A DNA stretch of 64,000 bases from Verrucomicrobiota bacterium (GCA_016871495.1 VHDF01000009.1:1-64000); one strand, 5' to 3'; counted from the first letter of the stretch, positions 1 through 8,588 are shown. Notes: generated by a model from the letters alone, not told the origin. Translations and numbers: made by a program.

Positions 1-85
1 GTGACCATATAGTTGCATTAGTCGTTCTGAGAGAAAAGCTCAATAGGTCCGAAAAAACCCACAGTTCAAGATTGACTCCTCGGCC

Positions 86-125
86 CATTTGGTGGCAGTC
101 TAAACCAAAACCAGGCATTTGGTGG
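86..125 (+). promoter_or_regulatory. Direct-repeat operator candidate upstream of mraZ
   Basis: The 10-mer CATTTGGTGG occurs twice, at 86-95 and 116-125, exactly 30 bp apart (about three helical turns), 55-94 bp upstream of the mraZ start. MraZ proteins are known to bind short direct repeats containing GTGG/TGGG in their own promoter. A CATAAT hexamer at 136-141 could be the -10 element, with the second repeat covering the -35 position. The repeat is seen directly; its role as an MraZ autorepression site is inference. Confidence 0.45.
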
Positions 126-179
126 GGGATGCTCCCATAATGCTGTTGTCCACGTTGAAACAAAAAAGCGAGCCGATTC

Positions 180-647
180 ATGGCGGAAGTCCTTTATCAG
201 GGCACCTTCGAGCAGACGGTCGATCTGAAGCGGAGGCTTTTGGTCCCGCAGCGGTTCCGTCCTGGCGACACTGCGAACGAGCTTGCGGTGGTGCCGTGGG
301 GAGGGGAATCGGGGTGTCATCTGCGGGTCTTTTCGCGAGATCAGATGGAGGTGATGCGCGAGAAGGTCAAAGCGATACCCCCGACGGATACCCGGAAAGC
401 CGCCTTGAAGCGGCTCATTTTTGGGAATGCGGAACCGATGGGCCTCGACGGGAGTGGTCGCGGATGCATTCCCGAGCGGGCGGCTCGGGAGGCGGGCATT
501 ACCTCGAAGGCGATTTTGGTGGGTTGCATGGAGCATTGGGAGATTTGGTCGCCCGAGCGGCATCAAGTCGTCAAGCAAGCCGACTTCGAAACGGTTCTGA
601 AGACGGGCGGTGCGGACGGCATCGGAGGCTTTGAATTGCTGGAGTAA
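180..647 (+). CDS. mraZ: Transcriptional regulator MraZ
   Basis: MraZ is a DNA-binding protein that usually represses the dcw (division and cell wall) operon, of which it is the first gene. The 155-aa product has the two tandem SpoVT/AbrB-like MraZ half-domains. The first carries DLKRRLLVPQRFR near residue 15. The second carries DGSGRGCIPERAAREAGI near residue 90, followed by the family-typical VGCMEHWEIWS. The length fits the family (about 140-155 aa). No strong Shine-Dalgarno lies before the ATG. A 30-bp-spaced direct repeat lies upstream and the cell-wall gene series follows directly, which supports the assignment. Confidence 0.92.
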   Translation: MAEVLYQGTFEQTVDLKRRLLVPQRFRPGDTANELAVVPWGGESGCHLRVFSRDQMEVMREKVKAIPPTDTRKAALKRLIFGNAEPMGLDGSGRGCIPERAAREAGITSKAILVGCMEHWEIWSPERHQVVKQADFETVLKTGGADGIGGFELLE

Positions 648-656
648 ATACCTGCT

Positions 657-1334
657 ATGAACCTCAGCCAATTATTATCTCACGGATCGGTCCTCACCCG
701 GCAAAGCGCGAGCGCAAGTCCTTACCGCATGCAGGGGGACGGGCGTTTGCCGGATTTTTCGCAGGGCCGGAAGCCGCATTTCTCCAAGACGACACGAACG
801 GAAGCGATTTTCCAGCAGGATTTTTTCTCACCGGCGCCCCAGAGGGATACCAAGGTTCCTCCGGCGATCTCCACCCCAGCGGCCGCGGCTACGGCGGTTC
901 ACTCGCTGCCCGCGGCTGCAGAGGGGGGGGGAGGAGGGGCTTCAGCTCAAGAGGAGCTTTTGATGCTGCCCTCCGAGTTGGCTTGGGAGATGCAGGATGG
1001 CTTGGTGGACACGCGGGAGGAGCGCCGTGTGGATCCGCCGCTGATGAAAAGGTTGCTGGGTCGTGAAAACACGCGGTCCCAGCGGAAAACGGCCACGCAG
1101 CAGCACGAGGCGTTGAAAGGTGTGCTCCCCTTGCGAAATGATTTGATGGAGTCCGATCTGGAGCTGGTCTCGAGCCCGCGGACGGCGCCCCTGAACGAGA
1201 GTGAAGTTGAACCGTTGGAATTGGGAGGGGAGTCGCACGTGGCGTTGGGCGAGAAGAGTGCCGGGTCCCCGGTGAGGTGGAGCCGTTTCGTGGGTCGGCT
1301 CTTTTTGCGGCGAGCCCGGTTATCCCCCAGTTGA
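657..1334 (+). CDS. Unknown 225-aa protein between mraZ and rsmH
   Basis: I do not recognise a family. The reading frame begins 9 nt after mraZ and ends 9 nt before the GTG of rsmH, so it fills the gap exactly and is probably co-transcribed. The product has no signal peptide or membrane segment. Its N-terminal half is low in complexity: Ser/Thr/Gln-rich, then an Ala/Pro stretch and a poly-Gly tract near residues 90-95. The C-terminal half alternates acidic and basic patches and ends in an Arg-rich tail (RLFLRRARLSPS). It looks largely disordered. A role in division or in regulating the cluster is only a guess from position. A competing minus-strand frame covers part of it, so the gene is moderately certain. 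Confidence 0.55.
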   Translation: MNLSQLLSHGSVLTRQSASASPYRMQGDGRLPDFSQGRKPHFSKTTRTEAIFQQDFFSPAPQRDTKVPPAISTPAAAATAVHSLPAAAEGGGGGASAQEELLMLPSELAWEMQDGLVDTREERRVDPPLMKRLLGRENTRSQRKTATQQHEALKGVLPLRNDLMESDLELVSSPRTAPLNESEVEPLELGGESHVALGEKSAGSPVRWSRFVGRLFLRRARLSPS

Positions 1335-1343
1335 CGAGATTCC

Positions 1344-2276
1344 GTGCAGACTTTCTTCCATCGACCCGTGATGGTGTCCGAAGTGATCCAGGCTTTGCAG
1401 CCCCGGGACGGCGGTCGTTACCTGGACGGTACTGTGGGCGGAGGCGGCCACGCCGAGGCAATTTTGGAGGCGTCGTCGCCGAGTGGTTTTTTGGTCGGGT
1501 CCGACCGCGATTCGGCGGCCGTGGAGGCTTCGACGGAGCGTTTGCGAAACCGGGGATATGGAGGTCGATTTGAGATTCGCCGGGGCACTTTTGAAACCTT
1601 GGGAGACTGGGTGGAAGAGGGAAGTTGTGATGGTGCATTGCTGGATCTTGGGGTGAGTTCCCCTCAGCTTGACGGTGCTGACCGCGGGTTTTCATGGCAA
1701 GCCGACGGGCCCTTGGACATGCGGATGGACCGTCGCCAATCGCTGACGGCGGCGGCGATCGTCAACGACTGGCCGGCGCGCGACCTCGCGGATGCATTCT
1801 ATCGATTGGCGGACGAGCGGCATTCCAGAAGGCTGGCGGCGGCCATTGTGGAGCGACGAGGAAGCCGTCCGTTCGAGACGACACAGGACCTGGCGACTTT
1901 GGCGGAATCGGTCTTGCCGGGTGGGGGCAAAACGCATCCGGCTACCCGGTTGTTCATGGCTTTGAGGATGCTGGTCAATGACGAGTTGGGTGCATTGGAG
2001 CGGGGATTGCCCGTGGTCTTTGCCCGGCTGAAACCGATGTCGCGTCTGGCGATTTTGACCTTTCATTCGGTGGAAGATCGGAAGGTGAAGTGGTGGGGCC
2101 GCGGCTTGACGCGCGATTACGCGGTGGCTGGGGATTGCGATGTGCCGGCGCTGCGACAACCCAAACCGGTCGAAGCGCGGTGGGTCACCCGCAAGGCGCT
2201 GGCGCCCAGTGAAGACGAAGTGAGGTCCAACCCTCGAGCCCGCAGCGCGCAATTGAGAGTTTTGGAGCGGTTGTAA
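1344..2276 (+). CDS. rsmH: 16S rRNA (cytosine(1402)-N(4))-methyltransferase RsmH (MraW)
   Basis: This SAM-dependent enzyme methylates N4 of C1402 in the 16S rRNA decoding centre and is a standard dcw member. The 310-aa product shows the family series in order: FHRPVMVSEV at the N-terminus; the SAM loop DGTVGGGGHA at residues 28-37; DLGVSSPQLD and RGFSW; PLDMRMD; HPATRLFMALRMLVNDEL; TFHSVEDRKVK; and the C-terminal NPRARSAQLRV. The start is GTG, chosen because it gives the usual spacing to the HRPV motif. ftsL follows after 12 nt. Confidence 0.95.
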   Translation: MQTFFHRPVMVSEVIQALQPRDGGRYLDGTVGGGGHAEAILEASSPSGFLVGSDRDSAAVEASTERLRNRGYGGRFEIRRGTFETLGDWVEEGSCDGALLDLGVSSPQLDGADRGFSWQADGPLDMRMDRRQSLTAAAIVNDWPARDLADAFYRLADERHSRRLAAAIVERRGSRPFETTQDLATLAESVLPGGGKTHPATRLFMALRMLVNDELGALERGLPVVFARLKPMSRLAILTFHSVEDRKVKWWGRGLTRDYAVAGDCDVPALRQPKPVEARWVTRKALAPSEDEVRSNPRARSAQLRVLERL

Positions 2277-2288
2277 GCAGGAGAACGC

Positions 2289-2675
2289 ATGGCGAAGAAG
2301 CACAAAGTCAAAGGCAGTCTGATCGGATCCGTCATCCTGGCCCGGGTCGCGTTAATCATGGGATTAGCGGTTTCGGCGGGAGTTGGTTATGTGTGGCTCC
2401 AGCAGCAGATCTTCAATTTGACAAAACTTCACGCGGAGAAAGAGCGGCAGCTGCAAAGGCAGAAGGATTATAACAAATCGATGGGGGAAACTCTGAACGC
2501 GCTTTCCACTCCGGCCGCGGTCGAGGCGCAAATTCGGCGACTGGGATTGAACCTGGTGATTCCGGCGCCGCATCAAATCGTGCGGGTCGTGGACCAAGGG
2601 CTGGGCACGTCCCAAGGGGCTGCATCGGGTTCCGCGGTTCTGGCCTTGAGTCCTTCCGACTCGGCTCTCCGGTGA
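2289..2675 (+). CDS. ftsL: Cell division protein FtsL-like
   Basis: This small bitopic membrane protein fits the FtsL position between rsmH and ftsI. The 128-aa product has a short basic N-terminus, one transmembrane helix at about residues 12-36, and a periplasmic coiled-coil segment (about 40-70) rich in Glu, Lys and Gln. A predicted helical and extended tail follows. FtsL forms the FtsQLB complex that activates FtsWI. Sequence conservation in this family is weak, so the call rests on topology and context. An AGGAG Shine-Dalgarno at 2279-2283 precedes the ATG. The stop overlaps the GTG of ftsI (GTGA). Confidence 0.75.
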   Translation: MAKKHKVKGSLIGSVILARVALIMGLAVSAGVGYVWLQQQIFNLTKLHAEKERQLQRQKDYNKSMGETLNALSTPAAVEAQIRRLGLNLVIPAPHQIVRVVDQGLGTSQGAASGSAVLALSPSDSALR

Positions 2676-4675
2676 CCCCGGGCTCCGGGACGAGTGACGG
2701 CTTCCTCTTTTTTGTGACTGACGCGCGTTTCAATCGAAGGCTGGCAGTGCTCGGCACGCTTCTGTGCTTGGCGCTGGCATCGCTTTCCTGGCGGTTGGTC
2801 GAGTTGCAGGTTTGGCGTCACGGGGAGTTGAAAGACCGGGTGGCGGACAATACTCGAAGTGTGTCCACGAGCCAGCCTCGCCGCGGCGATATTCGTGACA
2901 GGCGGGGTGCGATTCTGGCGACGAGTGTACCGGTCCGCCGGGTGATTGCGGACCCCACGGTGATGGGGACGAACCAGGCGTTGGTGGCGAGGGCGATTGC
3001 CCCGGTCTTGGGCCTCGATGCGGCCGAGTTGGAACTTCGTTTGCAGCCGCAGATCCTGCGCTACCAGACCAACGGCAAGCCCGTTTTTCGGGCCTATGTT
3101 CCGTTGAAGGACAAAGTCTCCCTGGACGACTGGGAGCGGGTGCGCAAGGCCATGCAGGAGATTTCGTTTGGACCGAGCGAGGCCACGAACCGTGCCTCGA
3201 GCCGGGCCGAGTATTATTTCCGGAACCGCGTGCGGCAGATGTCGATTTTTAGCGAGCAGGATTTTCGGCGTGTTTATCCCAACGGGTTTCTGGCTTCTCA
3301 TGTCATCGGGTACTTGGGAACCCGGGAAGTGGAGACTCCGGAAGGCAGGTTGCGGGAAGAGTTTGGGGTGGATGGCATTGAAAGAGTGCAGGATTCCAAG
3401 CTCCAGGGCATCCGCGGGTACCGGGAAACGGAGGTCGATGGCAAGGGGGTGGAGGTAGCGATGTACCGGAAGCAGAATGTGGCGCCTCAGGCCGGCCACA
3501 ACGTGGTGTTGACCCTGGATTTGGGGTTGCAGCACATCGCCCAAACCGAGTTGACGAATGCCTACGCCAGACTTGCTCCTGCGAGTGCGTCATGCGTGAT
3601 TTTGCGTCCGGACACCGGCGACGTGCTGGCCATGGCGAACCTTCCTGGGTTTGACGCCAACGAGCCGGGCGAATCACCGGTCTCGAACCGCAAGAACCGG
3701 GCGATCAGCGAATACGTCGAGCCTGGCAGCACCTACAAGTGTCTCGTGCTTGCGGCCGCGCTGAACGAGGGGTTGTTCAGCTTGAACGATCGCTTTGATT
3801 GCGGGAATGGAAGCTTTGTCTATCAAAAGCGACGGCTGCGGGATGGAGGACATAGCTACGGCCTTTTGACATTGGAAGAGGTATTGGCGAAATCCTCGAA
3901 CATCGGAGCCGCCAAGGTGGGTATCGCGCTGGGTTCGGAGCGTCTCTGGCGCTACTCGAAGGCCTTCGGCATCGGATCGCACACCGACGTGGGGCTGCCG
4001 GGTGAGGGGGCCGGGTTGTTGAACCCTCTTTCGGCGTGGAATGGTTTCTCAATCACCAGTGTGCCCATGGGGCATGAGGTGGCGGTGACCCCGTTGCAAA
4101 TGGCGGTGGCGATAGCAGCCATTGCCAACAAGGGGGTCCTCATGCGTCCGCGCTTGACGACGCGGATTGAAGACGAGTCCGGACGGATCGTGCAGGAGTT
4201 TCCGGTGGCGCCGGTGCGGCAGGTGATCAGCCCTGCGGCGGCGACCATGATCACGCGGGCGATGAAGAAAGTTGTTTCTCCCATCGGCACCGGGAGATCC
4301 ATCATCATGGAGCACTACACGGTGGCTGGTAAAACGGGGACGGCGCAAAAGCCCAGAGCGGGTCCGGGCGGCAGCTACAGCGACGACCTTTATGTTTCAT
4401 CGTTCATCGGTTTTTTCCCGGCGGACGATCCGCAGATTTTGATTTCGGTGACGCTGGACGAACCCAAAGGAGAGCACACGGGAGCGGTCACCGCGGCGCC
4501 GGTTTTCAAGGCGATTGCCGAACGCGCCGGTAATTATCTTAACATCCCACCGGACAAGACGCCGGAGTCACCTTCGCAGACCCGGCAGGGCGGTGGAGAC
4601 CGCGGAGACTGGGTGGGGCGGACGGCGGGGGCTGGCTCATGGGTCATGGGGTCGGCGAGGAAGACTTCGCCTTGA
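2672..4675 (+). CDS. ftsI: Penicillin-binding protein, FtsI/PBP3-type transpeptidase
   Basis: This is the septal peptidoglycan D,D-transpeptidase (class B PBP), partner of FtsW. The 667-aa product has one transmembrane helix at about residues 28-48 and a pedestal/dimerisation domain containing RRGDIRDRRG. The catalytic domain carries the three signatures S353-T-Y-K356, S408-S-N410 and K554-T-G. There are no PASTA repeats. The C-terminal 40 residues are Gly/Pro-rich and probably disordered. The GTG start overlaps the ftsL stop, which suggests translational coupling. In many bacteria murE comes next; here it is absent and murF follows after a gap of about 180 bp. Confidence 0.93.
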   Translation: MTPGSGTSDGFLFFVTDARFNRRLAVLGTLLCLALASLSWRLVELQVWRHGELKDRVADNTRSVSTSQPRRGDIRDRRGAILATSVPVRRVIADPTVMGTNQALVARAIAPVLGLDAAELELRLQPQILRYQTNGKPVFRAYVPLKDKVSLDDWERVRKAMQEISFGPSEATNRASSRAEYYFRNRVRQMSIFSEQDFRRVYPNGFLASHVIGYLGTREVETPEGRLREEFGVDGIERVQDSKLQGIRGYRETEVDGKGVEVAMYRKQNVAPQAGHNVVLTLDLGLQHIAQTELTNAYARLAPASASCVILRPDTGDVLAMANLPGFDANEPGESPVSNRKNRAISEYVEPGSTYKCLVLAAALNEGLFSLNDRFDCGNGSFVYQKRRLRDGGHSYGLLTLEEVLAKSSNIGAAKVGIALGSERLWRYSKAFGIGSHTDVGLPGEGAGLLNPLSAWNGFSITSVPMGHEVAVTPLQMAVAIAAIANKGVLMRPRLTTRIEDESGRIVQEFPVAPVRQVISPAAATMITRAMKKVVSPIGTGRSIIMEHYTVAGKTGTAQKPRAGPGGSYSDDLYVSSFIGFFPADDPQILISVTLDEPKGEHTGAVTAAPVFKAIAERAGNYLNIPPDKTPESPSQTRQGGGDRGDWVGRTAGAGSWVMGSARKTSP

Positions 4676-4768
4676 GCAAGGGCCGATCATGACCAAGTTC
4701 ACCCGTTTTTTCAGACCATTTACGCGCGAGCAGCGCGTTTCGAATTGGGCTATGGGAAAGGGATAAAT

Positions 4769-4843
4769 GTTACGCGTTGCGGACTGCAAAGCCTGGCTAA
4801 TCCCGCGCAGGTTTCGCGGAGCTTGCAGTCCGCAACCAGTAAC
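4769..4843. repeat. 75-bp palindromic element in the ftsI-murF gap
   Basis: The left arm at 4769-4789 and right arm at 4823-4843 are inverted repeats matching at 19 of 21 positions; the core is GTTGCGGACTGCAA. A 33-nt GC-rich loop separates them. The element sits where murE is usually found. It would force an unlikely N-terminal extension on MurF if translation began upstream. It resembles an intergenic REP/MITE-like hairpin; no second copy was seen in this window. Confidence 0.8.
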
Positions 4844-4853
4844 CCCCTTGAAC

Positions 4854-6287
4854 ATGGCGTGGATCGACATGGATCCCATGACCCTGGCGCAAGTTAGCGA
4901 GGCCTGCGGTGGTCGTCTCCTTCGGGGCGACCCTGCCCGGCGTGTTCATCGAGTTTGCACGGACACGCGGGCGATCCTGCCGCAGGATTTGTTCATTGCG
5001 TTGCGGGGGCTCCGATTCGACGGTCATTCTTTTTTGGAAGCGGCCGTGCGGGCTGGAGCGGAGGCGGCTGTGGTGGAGGCGGCATGCGAGGAGGGCGCTC
5101 CCCCGGGGATCGCGCTCATTGGCGTGCAGGATACGCGCGCGTCACTGGGACAGTTGGCGGGTCATTGCCGGCGCGGCTTGAATGCCACCTGCGTGGCCGT
5201 GGCGGGGTCGAACGGAAAGACCAGCACGAAAGAGCTCCTGGCGTCGGTGCTCGCCCAGCAGGGCCGGACTCATGCCAGCGCGGCGAGTTTCAACAACGAC
5301 GTGGGTGTGCCGCTGACCTTGCTGGGTGCCGATGCGAGCCATCGATATGTGGTGGCGGAAGCCGGTTCCAATCATCCCGGCGAACTGGCTCCGCTTTTGC
5401 AATGGATCCAGCCTCAGCATGGCATCTTGACGTCCATCGGACGCGAGCACTTGGAGTTTTTCGGAAGCCTCGAAGGAGTGATCGAGGAAGAATCCCAGCT
5501 TGCCGCGGCGCTGCCGGAAGAGGGTCTTTTGGTGATGCCGGGAGGCGTGCCGGGCGAGGCATTGATTCGGAAGCGTTCGCGTGCCCGCGTCGTGACGGCG
5601 GGACTGGAGGAGGGGTGCGATTGGGCGGGGAAAGTGGTGCGTCAGGATTGGGGCGGAACCGAATTTGTCGTGGCGGCTCCGCGCGCACGTTATTCGGGCA
5701 CTTACCAAATTCCGTTACTCGGGAAACAGCAGGCGGGAAACGCCATCCGGGTTGTGGCCTTGGCGGCACAACTGGGGTTGGAACCTGAGGCCATCCGTCG
5801 CGGACTGGCCGCGTCGGCGGGGGCGCCCATGCGCATGGAACCGAGGATGCGGGGTGGATTGAGGATTCTCAATGACGCTTACAATGCCAATCCCGACTCG
5901 ATGGCAGCGGCTTTGGATGTCTTTCGGGAATTGCCGGTGGAGGGAAAGCGCGTCGCGGTTTTGGGAGACATGGCCGAATTGGGAGTGCATTCGGATGGTT
6001 TGCATGCCGAGGCGGGGAGGAAGTCGGCGGAATCCCGATTGGACTGGCTGGTGGGAGTAGGGGAAGGGGGGAAGGAACTGGCCCTGGCCGCGGGGCAGGC
6101 CGGCGGGATTGGCCGCGTGGACTGGGTGAATGGGACTGAAGCCGCGGCGGGTTTGTTGAACGCGTCGCTGGTGGCGGGGGATGCGGTATTGCTGAAGGGT
6201 TCGCGGCGGATGCGCTTGGAGAAGCTGGCGGAGGTTCTGACGACCGGCGAAGTGGCGGTGGGGAAGGAAGCAAGCATTCGGGGCTAA
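4854..6287 (+). CDS. murF: UDP-N-acetylmuramoyl-tripeptide--D-alanyl-D-alanine ligase MurF
   Basis: MurF adds the D-Ala-D-Ala dipeptide to UDP-MurNAc-tripeptide in the cytoplasm, using ATP. From this ATG the product has 477 aa, in the usual family range. An upstream in-frame ATG at 4767 would add 29 residues encoded by the palindrome, so it was not chosen; ATG 4869 is a further alternative. Visible are the N-terminal Mur ligase domain, the P-loop GSNGKTST at 118-125, the central ATPase domain with NDAYNANPDSM typical of MurF, and the C-terminal Rossmann domain (VAVLGDMAELG). mraY starts 3 nt after the stop. Confidence 0.93.
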   Translation: MAWIDMDPMTLAQVSEACGGRLLRGDPARRVHRVCTDTRAILPQDLFIALRGLRFDGHSFLEAAVRAGAEAAVVEAACEEGAPPGIALIGVQDTRASLGQLAGHCRRGLNATCVAVAGSNGKTSTKELLASVLAQQGRTHASAASFNNDVGVPLTLLGADASHRYVVAEAGSNHPGELAPLLQWIQPQHGILTSIGREHLEFFGSLEGVIEEESQLAAALPEEGLLVMPGGVPGEALIRKRSRARVVTAGLEEGCDWAGKVVRQDWGGTEFVVAAPRARYSGTYQIPLLGKQQAGNAIRVVALAAQLGLEPEAIRRGLAASAGAPMRMEPRMRGGLRILNDAYNANPDSMAAALDVFRELPVEGKRVAVLGDMAELGVHSDGLHAEAGRKSAESRLDWLVGVGEGGKELALAAGQAGGIGRVDWVNGTEAAAGLLNASLVAGDAVLLKGSRRMRLEKLAEVLTTGEVAVGKEASIRG

Positions 6288-6290
6288 TGG

Positions 6291-7439
6291 ATGTTTTTCT
6301 ATCTCAGTCAATGGATGCTGGAGCAGGCGAAGGGAACCTCGTGGGAGGACACCCTCAGCGGGTTGCGGGTTTTTCAGTATGTGACCTTTCGCAGCGCGGG
6401 GGCGGCGGTGACGGCGATGTTGTTGAGTTGGTGGCTGGGGCCGCGGGTCATTCAGTGGTTGAAGGAGCTGAAATTCGGCCAAACGTATCAGGACAAAGCG
6501 ACGGAGGCGGGAGGGTTGACGGCGCGGGTGCTGGACAAGCGAGGCACGCCAAGCATGGGCGGTTTGCTGATCGTAACCGTGATCGATTTGACGGTGCTGT
6601 TGTGGGCGGATTGGAACGAGTTGGTTCTGATCACGTTGCTGTCGCTCGTGGTGCTTTCGGGGCTGGGTTTTTACGACGACTACACCAAAATTGTTCAGCG
6701 CAGCAGCCGCGGGGTGCAGGCACGTGTGAAGCTCGTCGTTCAGTTTCTCCTCGCGGGATTCGTTGCGGTTTATCTTTGGCGCAACGCCGGAACCCGGTTC
6801 TTGATCACGGACGTGATGGCGCCATTTCTCAAGGAGCCGGTCTTGCGGGACATGGCTTGGGTTGGCATGGGGCTGACCGTCCTGGTGATCGTTTCAAGTT
6901 CAAATGCCGTGAATTTGACCGACGGGTTGGACGGGTTGGCGATTGGTTGTGTGGTGATTGTGGCGGCGGCCTTTCTTGTGCTCACCTATGTGGCCGGGCA
7001 CGCGCGGTTCGCGGCCTATCTTCATGTTCCTTACGTGGCGGGTTCGGGGGAATTGACCGTGTTTTGTTCGAGCATGGTGGGTGCTGGCCTGGGCTTTCTC
7101 TGGTTCAACTGCCACCCCGCGAAAGTTTTTATGGGGGATACCGGGTCGCTTGCCCTGGGGGGGGCTTTGGGGATTATTGCGGTGCTCATTCAGCAGCCGT
7201 TGCTGCTGCCCATCGCCGGAGGCGTCTTTGTCCTGGAGGCGGGTTCGGTATTGATTCAAACTTCATGGTTTCGCTTCACGCGCAAGCGTTTCGGCGAGGG
7301 AAGAAGAGTTTTCCTGATGGCTCCTTTGCATCATCATTTCGAGAGGAAAGGATGGTACGAGTCCCAGGTGGTGACTCGGTTTTACATCCTCTGTTTCCTG
7401 TTCGTGGTGGTGGCGCTCAGCTCCTTGAAACTTCGATGA
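6291..7439 (+). CDS. mraY: Phospho-N-acetylmuramoyl-pentapeptide-transferase MraY
   Basis: MraY transfers phospho-MurNAc-pentapeptide to undecaprenyl phosphate, forming lipid I at the inner face of the membrane. The 382-aa polytopic protein has about ten hydrophobic segments. Diagnostic motifs are GTPSMGG, the DDYTK aspartate pair, NAVNLTDGLDGLA, FMGDTGSLALGG and the C-terminal MAPLHHHFE. All the catalytic Asp residues known in the family appear to be present. The gene follows murF by 3 nt. A gap of about 220 bp separates it from the LysM gene, at the place usually held by murD. Confidence 0.96.
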   Translation: MFFYLSQWMLEQAKGTSWEDTLSGLRVFQYVTFRSAGAAVTAMLLSWWLGPRVIQWLKELKFGQTYQDKATEAGGLTARVLDKRGTPSMGGLLIVTVIDLTVLLWADWNELVLITLLSLVVLSGLGFYDDYTKIVQRSSRGVQARVKLVVQFLLAGFVAVYLWRNAGTRFLITDVMAPFLKEPVLRDMAWVGMGLTVLVIVSSSNAVNLTDGLDGLAIGCVVIVAAAFLVLTYVAGHARFAAYLHVPYVAGSGELTVFCSSMVGAGLGFLWFNCHPAKVFMGDTGSLALGGALGIIAVLIQQPLLLPIAGGVFVLEAGSVLIQTSWFRFTRKRFGEGRRVFLMAPLHHHFERKGWYESQVVTRFYILCFLFVVVALSSLKLR

Positions 7440-7660
7440 AACTCGAAATCCGTTGCGCCGGATCCTTTACTCCTTGCAGCCACGCGGGGTGGTTGCTAGA
7501 AAACTTTCATTCGCTTACCGCGCGACCGGCGGTGGTCGCCCGCGGATTTTTCCGACTCTTTTCGCCCTCGGATTCTTTCGTGGGAGATTCCCGCCCGGGC
7601 GAACGAAGGCCATGTTGATCCAACCCACGCACTCCGCATCTTTTTTCCATCACTCGTCGT
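7440..7660. other. Gap in the usual murD position
   Basis: These 221 bp between mraY and the LysM gene contain no recognisable gene. A frame from 7453 encodes an Arg/Gly/Phe-rich peptide of unlikely composition that runs into the next start, so I treat it as non-coding. No convincing terminator or promoter is visible. Confidence 0.5.
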
Positions 7661-8569
7661 ATGAATAACCCGAATCCCCTAGTGCCCCAAGGCTCGCTGC
7701 TCGAGGAAAAGGCCCGCAGCAAGACCTCGTTGCCGGTGGCCTTCTTCATCTTCCTCGTCCTGCACGTCCTGGTGCTGGGGGGATTCTTGATGGTGGGCTG
7801 CGGCAAAACCGAGGATCCCTCCAAGGCCCGGAGCACGCTTCCGCCCTTGACCAACGATCTGCCGCCGCTGGACACGAATGTGGTTTATACTCCCCCGCCC
7901 CCGGCCTCGAACGCGGCCGTCGCGTCGCTCACGTCGAGTCTACCCTCAACCACCGCCGGTGGCGCCAGCCTGGCAGGAGGGGGGAGCGGAAATTTGGGCA
8001 GCGGTTCGAACGCCGCCGCGCTCCCACTCCAGAACGAGATGCCGCTTCACTCTCAGACTGATGCCGGCGTGACAGCGACGTCGGCCGAAGGTTTGATCGA
8101 GTATAAGGTTGCGAAGAACGACAACTTTGCCCTCATTGCCAAGAAGCATCACACCACCATCAAAGCGATCGAGCAGGCCAATCCCGGCGTCAAGTCGAAC
8201 AAACTCAAGGTGGGGCAGAAGTTGAATGTGCCCGCGGGCACGGCGGCGGCTCCCTCAACCAAGACCGGGACGGGCAGCGGCCCGGAGGACGGGGCGGCGG
8301 CCGCGCCATCATCCACTCAAGCTTACGTCGTCAAGCCGGGGGACAATTTGACAAAGATCGCCAAGGCGCATGGCACAACCCTCAAGGCTATTCGAGCCGC
8401 GAACGGCATGAAAACGGATCGGATCAACGAGGGACAGAAATTGAAGATTCCCGTGGCGGGCGGTTCCTCGGCCGCCGCGACGGAAACCTCCGCGACCGTC
8501 CCGTCCCCGCCATTTCAGGGCGGTGGCAGCGCACCCTCGGGGAATCCGACTGCCTCGCCGCGGCCCTGA
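7661..8569 (+). CDS. Membrane-anchored protein with two LysM domains
   Basis: The 302-aa product has a cytoplasmic N-terminus of about 24 residues and one hydrophobic helix (about 25-46, ending in a Cys). A long Ala/Ser/Gly/Pro linker follows. There are two LysM peptidoglycan-binding domains at about 147-191 and 221-264; the second begins AYVVKPGDNLTKIAKAHG. The tail is low in complexity and there is no catalytic domain. It probably tethers something to the cell wall or senses peptidoglycan from the periplasmic side. It sits between mraY and ftsW, where murD is usual, suggesting a division-linked role. That is inference; the domain call is firm. Confidence 0.85.
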   Translation: MNNPNPLVPQGSLLEEKARSKTSLPVAFFIFLVLHVLVLGGFLMVGCGKTEDPSKARSTLPPLTNDLPPLDTNVVYTPPPPASNAAVASLTSSLPSTTAGGASLAGGGSGNLGSGSNAAALPLQNEMPLHSQTDAGVTATSAEGLIEYKVAKNDNFALIAKKHHTTIKAIEQANPGVKSNKLKVGQKLNVPAGTAAAPSTKTGTGSGPEDGAAAAPSSTQAYVVKPGDNLTKIAKAHGTTLKAIRAANGMKTDRINEGQKLKIPVAGGSSAAATETSATVPSPPFQGGGSAPSGNPTASPRP

Positions 8570-8588
8570 ACCGCGTTGGAACGCGGTT
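8569..8588 (+). terminator. Short hairpin at the end of the LysM gene
   Basis: AACCGCGT and ACGCGGTT form a perfect 8-bp stem with a TGGA loop, overlapping the last base of the stop codon. No T-run follows, so it is not a classical intrinsic terminator. It could stabilise an mRNA 3' end or weaken transcription into ftsW. Confidence 0.35.

Noticed and set aside
4689-4766. 25-codon frame (MTKFTRFFRPFTREQRV...) after ftsI, considered as a murE remnant
   Set aside because: It shows no resemblance to MurE motifs and is too short to support; treated as non-coding.
4767-4853. Longer MurF start at 4767
   Set aside because: It would translate straight through the palindrome at 4769-4843. The start at 4854 fits the family.
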